A stretch of DNA of 36,895 bases from contig JALHOE010000078.1 of assembly GCA_022843175.1 (NCBI GenBank), forward strand, positions 1-36,895, written 5' to 3'. This stretch comes from Deltaproteobacteria bacterium. Lineage in GTDB: Bacteria; Myxococcota_A; Polyangia; Polyangiales; JADJMO01. Positions 23,868-30,293 of the stretch are shown here, piece by piece; the first letter of the stretch is position 1, and each line of letters opens with the position of its first letter. A program made the translations under genes and the position numbers. Below the pieces are notes generated by a model, which searched no databases, had not been told where the DNA came from, and saw nothing but the letters and a program-made list of their open reading frames with translations.

Positions 23868-23875
23868 ATATTTAC
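23868..23875. repeat. IS target-site duplication, right copy
   Basis: ATATTTAC, identical to 22261-22268. Confidence 0.9.
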
Positions 23876-24028
23876 TTTGCGAGGAATGAGCGACGACATC
23901 CGCATACGTGTCGTATGTGGCATTTCTGGGAAGGGCTGGGAACGGGGATGACTCGGCTGACGCGCCACGTCTGACTCGACACGCTCTGGGCGACGACGAC
24001 GCTCTCAGCCGGCCCACGCTCTCGCAGC

Positions 24029-24664
24029 TCAGCCGGCCACTGAACACGCGCACTCCGATCCAGCGCACGCACGGAATGAATCGTAAATCTGCTGTGAAAA
24101 TGTCGCGACGCCAGCTCGACAGCTATCCCGGCATGCCTGGTCATTGCAGTCGCGAAAGCAGTAACTGAGCATCCGGGCTCCGAGGTCCGCTTGGAACGCT
24201 GTATAGGCGAGCTGACATTTTGCAGTGAAACACTCGGTGCATCGCGCCGGCGTCGCGCAGTTTTCCGCGCCTTGGCACAGTGCGTTCAGGCATGCGTTGT
24301 GTGCCGCATACTGTTCGGCCGCGGCACGGTCGGCAGCCAGGCAGCTGTTCCAGCACGCCCCCGTCGGTGGTTCACAGGCCGATAGGCAAGACCTCACCTT
24401 CTCGCAGGCGGGCCCGCACGCCTGCGCCGTCTGGCAGCAGCGCTCCGCCGAACATTTCTCACAGAGAACCGTCGACGCAGAAACACCACAGCTCTGCGCA
24501 AGGATCTCGCTCGCGCGCCGTGTATCGGGTCCCCCGTCGATGCCCACGGAATCCTCGATGACGAACGTATCCGCACCACCGTCACTAGGAGGCGCTGTCG
24601 ACGTCGTTGATCCGCAAGCGCAGAGCGGCAAGACCAGGATGGCGAGATATGGGCGCTGTCGCAT
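24029..24664 (-). CDS. Cys-rich lipoprotein
   Basis: Protein of 211 residues. Lipoprotein signal with probable lipidation Cys17 (LCAC), an acidic linker (about 20-45), then a helical Cys-rich domain with about 20 Cys in CxxC and CxxxC spacing (CEKCSAERCC, CGPACEKVRSC, CTECFTAKC, CFRDCNDQACRDSC). Regular Cys pairs spaced four residues apart suggest disulfide-linked helices. No known family is recognised. A TACGAT -10-like hexamer lies six bases before the ATG. It sits between the IS and the phage-like cluster but uses the chromosomal leaderless style. Confidence 0.82.
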   Translation of the reverse strand: MRQRPYLAILVLPLCACGSTTSTAPPSDGGADTFVIEDSVGIDGGPDTRRASEILAQSCGVSASTVLCEKCSAERCCQTAQACGPACEKVRSCLSACEPPTGACWNSCLAADRAAAEQYAAHNACLNALCQGAENCATPARCTECFTAKCQLAYTAFQADLGARMLSYCFRDCNDQACRDSCRAGVATFSQQIYDSFRACAGSECACSVAG

Positions 24665-24670
24665 GAATGC

Positions 24671-24676
24671 ATCGTA
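24671..24676 (-). promoter_or_regulatory. -10-like TACGAT, leaderless start of Cys-rich lipoprotein
   Basis: TACGAT ends six bases before the ATG at 24664; no Shine-Dalgarno is present. Confidence 0.42.
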
Positions 24677-24787
24677 CTCCCGCACGACCGGCATGCCGAC
24701 CTTGCTGACCCCGCGGACCCCGCGTGGATGCCGAGCTCGCCGCTTTAGCGCCGGACGCAGCGCTGAATGCCGTCGACCTCGCCGTCG

Positions 24788-25030
24788 TCAACGAACCCGC
24801 GCGTCGCCATGACAGACGCCGACGCACGAAGTCAGGTTCTTGCCGACACACATCACGACGTCTGATCCGTACTGCCTACAGGGGCACGATCCGAGTTGGC
24901 AGCTACCCTGCGACGAACTGCCGTGACTCGGCGACCGACTGAGCGGGACGGTGCAAGCTGAAGGGCCAGCCGCCGTGGTCAAGGCCCCAAGAATCCCCAG
25001 CGACCATCGGCGGACGCTACTCGCTGTCAT
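24788..25030 (-). CDS. Small Cys-rich exported protein
   Basis: Protein of 80 residues. Its ATG lies inside the end of the preceding gene (14-base overlap), so it is probably translated from the same message. The N-terminus (VRRWSLGILGALTTAAGPSAC) is a signal peptide; the Cys could be lipidated, although Pro at -3 is atypical. Seven further Cys follow in a short mature part (CQLGSCPCRQYG, MCVGKNLTSCVGVCHG). It is the last gene of the phage-like cluster by position but resembles host small lipoproteins. Function unknown. Confidence 0.6.
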   Translation of the reverse strand: MTASSVRRWSLGILGALTTAAGPSACTVPLSRSPSHGSSSQGSCQLGSCPCRQYGSDVVMCVGKNLTSCVGVCHGDARVR

Positions 25031-26132
25031 CGTCGATAGCCTCACCCGCGAACGCGAGACTCGCAAGCGACCCAAAGATGTTCGGGTCGTCGCTCGCCGG
25101 TCGGTTCCACTTGAACCCAGCACTAGCAGCGGGACGACGCGGACGACGCAGGCCTGAATCGCCGATGGGACTCGGATCGGTGAAGCCTCCGCCAACCAGC
25201 AGGTCCCAGTCTACAAAGACGCGCGCATCGCCGCGGTGCTTCTCGGCGACGTTGCTCGTATAGTTCGGCGGTGTGAACGCGCGCAGCCGACGACGAGTTA
25301 TCGAGTCGATTGGCCCACTCACGCGAGGACGTTCATCCATAGGATTCGCTCTGCCCGTCCCGGTTCCCGGCTTCTTTTTCGGGGCGTCCACGCCCTGCTC
25401 CACCGCCGACGGATTCTTCGCTCGGGGATTCACGTCGCGCTTGGAATTGTACGAATCGCCGCGATCGGTGTTCTTCTTCCCATCATCGCCCCCCGGCTTT
25501 GCCGTCGCGGGAGCTGAACCAAACGGGACTGTGAGCACTCCGCCGATAGCCCAATCCGACTTGAGGCCCGTGCTGGCGTCGACAGTCGTCGAGGACGCGT
25601 TCCCGGAGATGGCCAGTGTCCCACCGTTGCCGCTGTCCTCGGGCGTAGCGCCGTGCAGTGGCAACAGTTCGCCCGTAAGCGGATCGCCACTCGCGATCGG
25701 TATCTCGATCGGCGTCGGCGTGCCTGCGGAGCCATACCCGCCCGAATCTGAAAGCAGACCAAGCGTGTTTCCGAGCCCCTCGCGGTACGAGTCCGGCGTG
25801 AAGCCAGCGATGCCGGCACCTCCAATGCCGGAGCCCGCGTCGATGTCACCGTATTCGTCGAGCCATGCGTCGAAAGCGCCGGCGCCCCAACGCAGAGGGT
25901 CCACACCGAGGTCGCGCAGGAGATCATCCCGCTGACTACTCTGCCTACGATCGTCGTCGCCCCAGTCGCCAGGATCGCGCCCGAGATCGACTGTTACGTC
26001 GCGGCCCTCACGCCTGCCGGCGACCGGAAACTCGTCTTTTCCGCGCGGCCGGACCGCGTCGCCAAGGAACTCGCCACTGGGTCGACCTGGATTTCCCGGC
26101 AACCGGCTATTCGTTCGCCTGAAGACCCTCAT
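25017..26132 (-). CDS. Gly/Asp-rich hypothetical protein of the phage-like cluster
   Basis: Protein of 371 residues, not recognised. AGGAGG lies seven bases before the ATG, a strong ribosome site. The sequence is polar and low in structure: an Arg/Asp-rich N-terminus, a Gly-rich middle (GSGIGGAGIAGF, SGNGGTLAISGNASS), a Lys/Asp-rich linker (about 215-265) and a more ordered C-terminus (ARVFVDWDLLVGGGF, FKWNRP). No signal peptide or membrane segment. The position after the three paralogues suggests a virion or assembly component, perhaps a linker or scaffold (inference only). Confidence 0.68.
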   Translation of the reverse strand: MRVFRRTNSRLPGNPGRPSGEFLGDAVRPRGKDEFPVAGRREGRDVTVDLGRDPGDWGDDDRRQSSQRDDLLRDLGVDPLRWGAGAFDAWLDEYGDIDAGSGIGGAGIAGFTPDSYREGLGNTLGLLSDSGGYGSAGTPTPIEIPIASGDPLTGELLPLHGATPEDSGNGGTLAISGNASSTTVDASTGLKSDWAIGGVLTVPFGSAPATAKPGGDDGKKNTDRGDSYNSKRDVNPRAKNPSAVEQGVDAPKKKPGTGTGRANPMDERPRVSGPIDSITRRRLRAFTPPNYTSNVAEKHRGDARVFVDWDLLVGGGFTDPSPIGDSGLRRPRRPAASAGFKWNRPASDDPNIFGSLASLAFAGEAIDDDSE

Positions 26133-26207
26133 TGGAGACCTCCTGATGCCGTAGAGATGATCGCCCGCAAGACGAAATGTTCACGACTGGCTGCCTTGTG
26201 TGGCTCT

Positions 26208-26636
26208 TCACGCGCTGCGGCCAACGAGGCTCACGGCGAGCGTGACGGCCCCACTCAGACCGTTCGCCCCTGCGTCGAGGAAAAGGTACACGCCGACGCA
26301 GCGGCCGATGACGAGCGCGGCGTCGTCCGGGACTCTCGACTGGAGCAAGGCCGGCGAGCTGAGCGTGTCATTGATCTCGACCTCGGCGAGGGTCGCGCCA
26401 ACGAAAGTTGTCGCGGGGTCGTCGGCTCCGATCATCATTTCGCGGACGCGCACGTACACCTTGGCGTTCGCGTTCGGGAGCGTCTCGTTCCAAACGCGTA
26501 CCACCAATGCCCCAGACACCCATCCGAGCGTGTCGATGAACTCCGCCAGCGGCGGCATGTACAGCGTCGCCGACGCCGCGAGCGTCGGCAGATTGATTGT
26601 CGTCTTGCGGAGCACTGCGATTTCGATACCAGCCAT
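26208..26636 (-). CDS. Phage-like small beta protein, paralogue A
   Basis: Protein of 142 residues; third of three tandem paralogues. It shares with the other two an N-terminal M-x-G-x-x-I-x-V-L-R-K-T strand, the core PLAEFIDTLGWVSGALVVRV (29-48), a DDPAT segment and a C-terminal SLVGRSA. Predicted all-beta, with no signal peptide. AAGGAGGG lies just before the ATG and overlaps the stop region of the upstream gene. The most divergent of the three in the middle part. Likely a virion surface or connector subunit (inference from context); no enzyme motif. Confidence 0.75.
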   Translation of the reverse strand: MAGIEIAVLRKTTINLPTLAASATLYMPPLAEFIDTLGWVSGALVVRVWNETLPNANAKVYVRVREMMIGADDPATTFVGATLAEVEINDTLSSPALLQSRVPDDAALVIGRCVGVYLFLDAGANGLSGAVTLAVSLVGRSA

Positions 26637-26649
26637 GGATCCCTCCTTG

Positions 26650-27117
26650 CTACGCGTTCCTGCCGATCAGATCGACGCCGATGGTGATGCTGCCTCCGAC
26701 CGTGGTGCCCTGGAGCGTCGCCTCGACGACGAGCAGCACCGAGACCGACTCCGCGATGGCGGGATAGGGGTTGTTGTTCGGGTCCGGGGTCGGCAGCTTG
26801 CTGACCAGCAGCACCGCCGTGCTCGGGCTGCCCGGCGTGATCTCGACCAGCGCGAGGGGGACGGAGTTGCTAATGAGTTGCGTCAGCGTGACCGCGGGAT
26901 CCTCGGGCGCGACGACACTGTTGACGACCGCGATGCTGACCTTCGCGTCCGTGCCGGTGAGCGAGTTGTCGTAGACGCGCACCTGGAGCGTGCCCGACAC
27001 CCACCCGACGGCGTTGACGAACTCTGCGATCGGCGGCAGGAACACGCTGCCGGGACCCTCGACGGCAGGCAGCGTGATGGTGGTCTTCCGCAGGACCGTG
27101 ATCTTCACGCCGCCCAT
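26650..27117 (-). CDS. Phage-like small beta protein, paralogue B
   Basis: Protein of 155 residues, second of the three paralogues. MGGVKITVLRKTTITLP at the start, PPIAEFVNAVGWVSGTLQVRV in the core (28-48), EDPAVTL in the middle and ITIGVDLIGRNA at the end. A Pro/Asn-rich loop (TPDPNNNPYP, about 109-118) is unique to this copy. Its ATG shares one base with the stop of paralogue C (TGATG), so the two are translationally coupled. No export signal is seen. Confidence 0.77.
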   Translation of the reverse strand: MGGVKITVLRKTTITLPAVEGPGSVFLPPIAEFVNAVGWVSGTLQVRVYDNSLTGTDAKVSIAVVNSVVAPEDPAVTLTQLISNSVPLALVEITPGSPSTAVLLVSKLPTPDPNNNPYPAIAESVSVLLVVEATLQGTTVGGSITIGVDLIGRNA

Positions 27118-27557
27118 CAGGAAGTCCTCCCGATCAAGTCGACGCCGACGGTGATGTCGCCGCTGACCGACGTGGCGGTGCCGAGCAGGATGGTCGACAT
27201 CTGGACCGAGACGTAGCGGCTCATGCGGTGCGGGACGGCGCTGACGAGCAGCGGAAGCGCGGCGTTGCCGGGCGACGTGGAGTCGACCTGCACGAAGGTG
27301 AGCGGCGTCGGCTCGATGAGGGTGACGGCCGGATCTTCCTGCGAGACCGACGTGTTGTAGACCGCGAACCGCACCGCCGCGTGCTGGCCCTGCGGCGAGA
27401 CCGAGAAGTTCGCGGAGTAGACGCGGACCTGGAGGACGCCCGACACCCAGCCGAGGGTGTCGATGAACTGCGCGAGCGGGTTAATGGGCACCGGCGTCGG
27501 CGGCGTCGCGAGGTAGAGCTTGGTGCGCCGCAGCGCCTCGATCTGCATTCCTGACAT
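27117..27557 (-). CDS. Phage-like small beta protein, paralogue C
   Basis: Protein of 146 residues, first of the three paralogues in the direction of transcription. MSGMQIEALRRTKLYL at the start, NPLAQFIDTLGWVSGVLQVRV in the core (26-46), QEDPAVTL in the middle and ITVGVDLIGRTS at the end. GGGAGG lies upstream of the ATG. It follows the spike-like gene after 27 bases. The shared ends and variable middles of the three copies suggest equivalent subunits of one hetero-oligomer. Confidence 0.77.
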   Translation of the reverse strand: MSGMQIEALRRTKLYLATPPTPVPINPLAQFIDTLGWVSGVLQVRVYSANFSVSPQGQHAAVRFAVYNTSVSQEDPAVTLIEPTPLTFVQVDSTSPGNAALPLLVSAVPHRMSRYVSVQMSTILLGTATSVSGDITVGVDLIGRTS

Positions 27558-27584
27558 GGATGGTCCTCCCTGAGGTTCTTCGCG

Positions 27585-28820
27585 TCATCGAGCCCACGAG
27601 GGGCGCTTGCCGTACCCGTACGCGCGGATGTAGTGGATGACCGCGGCGAGCAGGTTCGCGTTGCCGCCGCCCGTCGCGGCAAAGAAGTCGATCGCGTTCG
27701 TGGTGAAGTTCGGACTGCTCGTCGTCGGTGACGCCGACGTGAGGTTGAAGGCGGTGCCGCCGTTGACGCGGTACTTGATGACGGTCGTTGCGTTGGCGCC
27801 CGTCTCGACCCAGACCTGCACGACGTCGCCCTTCGCGAACGCGATCGCGGCCGACGACACGAACGAGACGCCGTTGATGCGCACGGCAACCTCGTGCGTC
27901 GTGGCGGCGATGTACATGTAGTCGCTGTTCGCGGTGTAGAAGAGGAAGCGATCGGCCGTCATGGCCGAGACCGCTTCGAGCGCCGTGAACCTGAACTCCA
28001 GGCGGATGCTGTTGTACGTGCCGTTCGTGGTCTGGAGGACGGCCTCCGATGCCTTGTAGAGCCGGGTCATCGCTCGTGTGACGCTGGTCGTCGTCGTAAG
28101 CGTCGTCGACGAGGCGAACCGCCGTGAGTCGTGCTGCGCGCCGTAGACGTAGATGGTGAAGGCCGCGTTGCTGCCGTTCGCGCCGTACACGTAGAGGCCG
28201 GTCGCCGCCGCCGTGGCCTCGAACGAGATGCGCTGCCACGTCGTGGTCAAGGTCGCCGCCGTGCCGTACTCGACGTTCGTTCCGACGCGGATGTCCACGG
28301 TGCCGGACGCCACACGAGCCCAGAGCGACACGACCTCACCCACGGCGATCGTGGCCGACTGCGCGAATCGCGTGGCGTTCGCGACGCCGCTGCCGTCGTA
28401 GACGACCTTCGAGGCTGCGTTCCCTCCGGCCGGATCGGTGACGTCGGAGGTGTTGGCTGTCGCCGTGACGCCGGTGCCCTTGATCCAAGCCGACTGAGAG
28501 ACGTCGGAGCTGTGGAGGATGTCGTTGGTGTTCGCGGGCTCATGGAGGAGCCCGACACCGGTACCGACGTCCCCAATCGCCGGCACGTCGGTGGCGACGC
28601 CCGAGATGACCAACGACGACCCCGACGTCTGCGCTGTCGCCGAGGACGCACGTGCGAACACGAGCGGCATCGCTGCGATGGCGGAGGTATTCGCCGACCC
28701 GTTCGTGGTCGTTGAGATCGGAAGAGCACCAAACTCCGCGCGCCACACGATCCCGTCGCCGAGCTGCCAGAAGCCGGGCTGCGGCACGTAGAACGCGCCA
28801 TTGTGGATCCACGAGTCCAT
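27585..28820 (-). CDS. Phage spike/fibre-like protein with two beta-sandwich domains
   Basis: Protein of 411 residues. Residues 85-230 match the phage head-spike/tail-fibre jelly-roll pattern: LLHEPANTNDILHSSDVSQS (the usual form is L-x-E-x-x-x-T-N-L-L-x-x-S), AWIKGTG, VVSLWARVASG, TTTWQRISFEAT and a closing IYVYGAQ. Residues 245-400 form a second, concanavalin/LamG-like sandwich (LEFRFTALEA, VQVWVETGANATTVIKYRVN). Residues 1-60 may attach it to the particle. Such proteins bind carbohydrate on a host surface. Its ATG shares one base with the stop of the decoration-like gene (TGATG), so the two are coupled. No signal peptide. Confidence 0.82.
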   Translation of the reverse strand: MDSWIHNGAFYVPQPGFWQLGDGIVWRAEFGALPISTTTNGSANTSAIAAMPLVFARASSATAQTSGSSLVISGVATDVPAIGDVGTGVGLLHEPANTNDILHSSDVSQSAWIKGTGVTATANTSDVTDPAGGNAASKVVYDGSGVANATRFAQSATIAVGEVVSLWARVASGTVDIRVGTNVEYGTAATLTTTWQRISFEATAAATGLYVYGANGSNAAFTIYVYGAQHDSRRFASSTTLTTTTSVTRAMTRLYKASEAVLQTTNGTYNSIRLEFRFTALEAVSAMTADRFLFYTANSDYMYIAATTHEVAVRINGVSFVSSAAIAFAKGDVVQVWVETGANATTVIKYRVNGGTAFNLTSASPTTSSPNFTTNAIDFFAATGGGNANLLAAVIHYIRAYGYGKRPSWAR

Positions 28821-29104
28821 CAGAGGAGCTTGAGTACGCGGAGGTTCTGGGTACCGCTGGCGACGATGCCGTAGACGGCTCCCTCGTCCTGGATCGGCAA
28901 CGTGATGCCCTTGCCGGGCTCGATCTCCAGACCCGTCGAGGTGTTCACCGTGCTGTCGCCGATGAAGACGCTCGCAGTGTTGCTGGACGGCGCCTGCACC
29001 ATGATGCCCGCGTTGGCGGCGCCGCCCGAACCACTACCAAGCGCGGTCGCTGTTGTCGCGACCGTGACGGCGGAGAGCGTCTTGAGCTGTTGCGCGATGA
29101 TCAT
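28820..29104 (-). CDS. Phage head-decoration-like small protein
   Basis: Protein of 94 residues, first gene of the cluster. The pattern ASVFIGDSTVNTSTGLEIEP, GKGITLPI, AVYGIVASGTQNLRVLKL is common in small structural proteins of tailed phages encoded near capsid or tail genes. The N-terminal part (SAVTVATTATALGSGSGG) is low-complexity beta. The ATG at 29104 was chosen over an upstream start at 29161 because GAGGGAGG lies ten bases before it. No export signal. Confidence 0.75.
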   Translation of the reverse strand: MIIAQQLKTLSAVTVATTATALGSGSGGAANAGIMVQAPSSNTASVFIGDSTVNTSTGLEIEPGKGITLPIQDEGAVYGIVASGTQNLRVLKLL

Positions 29105-29680
29105 CTCGATCGTGCCTCCCTCGATGCGACGTCGCGACAATCTGCGCGACGCCCGAGGCAACCAGCAGCGACCGCGCCGAAAGTGAATTCGCGTAGATTC
29201 ACGCGAAACGGAAGAAGCAATACCGTAGCTTCGTCAAGAAGTTGTCGGGGCGATCGATCGAGACACTTACGGCGAGGTGTCGCGGCATGCGTTGAACGGA
29301 CATCGATGGGTGCGCGTTCAGTCGCAGACGACGAGCGACGTAGCCTGTCGCGTAAGCGCGTTCTGGCACGCGTAACGCATCTAGCTTGCCTAGAAGCGAC
29401 GCATTCTGTCCGCGAAGGCGTGTTCCGTTTTCAAACGCACGAACGCACCTCGCCGGACCGAGTCGGCGCCTCGAAGTCGTCGCGAGATGACGAGGACCTC
29501 GGTGCGATCAGGTTGCTGACCATGTTCGTCCTCGCCCGACGCGACGTCCGCGGTCTTGGCTCCGTCGTCGGCGCGGAGCTGCCGGCTGCCGCCGCTCGAG
29601 ACGCCAGCGCGCGAGCTGCCTTCCGGTCGACCGCCTCGCTGGCCGGTCGATCCCAAGGCTGAGATCGAGGGGGCCTCGCC
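29105..29680. other. Non-coding stretch upstream of the phage-like cluster
   Basis: About 575 bases without a convincing gene; open frames on both strands are short or Arg-rich shadows. It should hold the cluster promoter; TACGGT (minus strand, 29222-29227) is one -10 candidate. An operator-like inverted repeat lies at 29183-29207. Confidence 0.5.
29183..29207. promoter_or_regulatory. Overlapping inverted repeats, possible operator of the phage-like cluster
   Basis: Two perfect 6-bp pairs overlap: GTGAAT/ATTCAC (29183-29188, 29197-29202) and TTCGCG/CGCGAA (29188-29193, 29202-29207). About 80 bases upstream of the first gene of the cluster. Confidence 0.4.
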
Positions 29681-29775
29681 CGACGGGGCCGCGGGCGTGA
29701 AGCCCGCGGTTGCCCAGGGGAGCGACTGGCGGCCTCCTCAAGGGCAACCGCGCGCTTACGCGCGCGGCCCCGTCG
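29681..29775. repeat. 95-bp long inverted repeat with nested hairpins
   Basis: Arms 29681-29715 and 29742-29775 are inverted copies that differ only in the centre. Each arm has its own perfect 8-bp hairpin (CCGCGGGC-GTGAA-GCCCGCGG; CCGCGCGC-TTAC-GCGCGCGG), so a four-stem cloverleaf can form. A 26-base spacer separates the arms. It shares CGCTTACGCGCGCG with the element at 17801-17869. Probably a REP-like or miniature mobile repeat; no transposase is adjacent. Confidence 0.8.
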
Positions 29776-29823
29776 TCCTGGCCTCGAAATATCTCGCCGG
29801 ATAGGCTAGTTATAGGTACGGCC

Positions 29824-30228
29824 GTGAACTCCAAGCTGCGGGCTCAGCGCGGGCAACGCCTTCGGCGTTGGTTGCGGCGTGCCGTGCGGGTGGTGGTCGC
29901 GATGATCGCGCTCGTCGCGGTGCTCGGCGTCACGGTGAGCCCGGCGGTCGCCGCGGTGGTGGCCATCACGTCCGGTCCCACCTGCCACTGCCCGCACGAC
30001 GACGAGGGCGACGACCGCCGCGCGTGCCCGTGCTGCAACCCGGACGACAGCCACAAGGACGGCTGCCTGCCCATCGCCGGCTGCGGCTCGTTCGCGGCGC
30101 TCGCGCCAGCGATGCAAACCGACTTGATCCCGCTCCCCGAGCTCGCGGGTCTGGCAGACGAGGGCGACGTGCCCGCGCTGCTCGGCCGGCTCATGCACCT
30201 CCGCATCGAACGACCGCCGCGGGCCTGA
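29824..30228 (+). CDS. Exported Cys/His-rich protein heading the Cus operon
   Basis: Protein of 134 residues from a GTG. A basic N-terminus and a hydrophobic segment (22-44) form a signal peptide with a likely cut after AVA. Residues 54-87 hold a dense cluster of Cys and His (TCHCPHDD, RRACPCCNPDDSHKDGC, GCGSF), well suited to bind Cu(I), Ag(I) or Zn. It lies 65 bases before the TolC-like gene and probably shares its message, so a periplasmic metal sponge, sensor or chaperone for the pump is likely (inference). It does not resemble CusF. TATAGG ends seven bases before the GTG and may be its -10. Confidence 0.75.
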   Translation: MNSKLRAQRGQRLRRWLRRAVRVVVAMIALVAVLGVTVSPAVAAVVAITSGPTCHCPHDDEGDDRRACPCCNPDDSHKDGCLPIAGCGSFAALAPAMQTDLIPLPELAGLADEGDVPALLGRLMHLRIERPPRA

Positions 30229-30293
30229 TCCGGCCGCGCGAAACCAGGTTTGTTTGATCGGCGCGCACGCGAGGTGCGCGACGGAGGTCTTCC

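Noticed and set aside
29390-29656. 88-codon minus-strand frame upstream of the copper operon
   Set aside because: Composition is Arg/Gly/Ser-rich without domain features, there is no Shine-Dalgarno, and codon bias does not fit host genes.
22269-29775. A complete prophage
   Set aside because: No integrase, repressor, terminase, portal, tape measure, holin or endolysin can be found, and no att-like direct repeats flanking the segment were noticed. Only surface-type structural genes are present.
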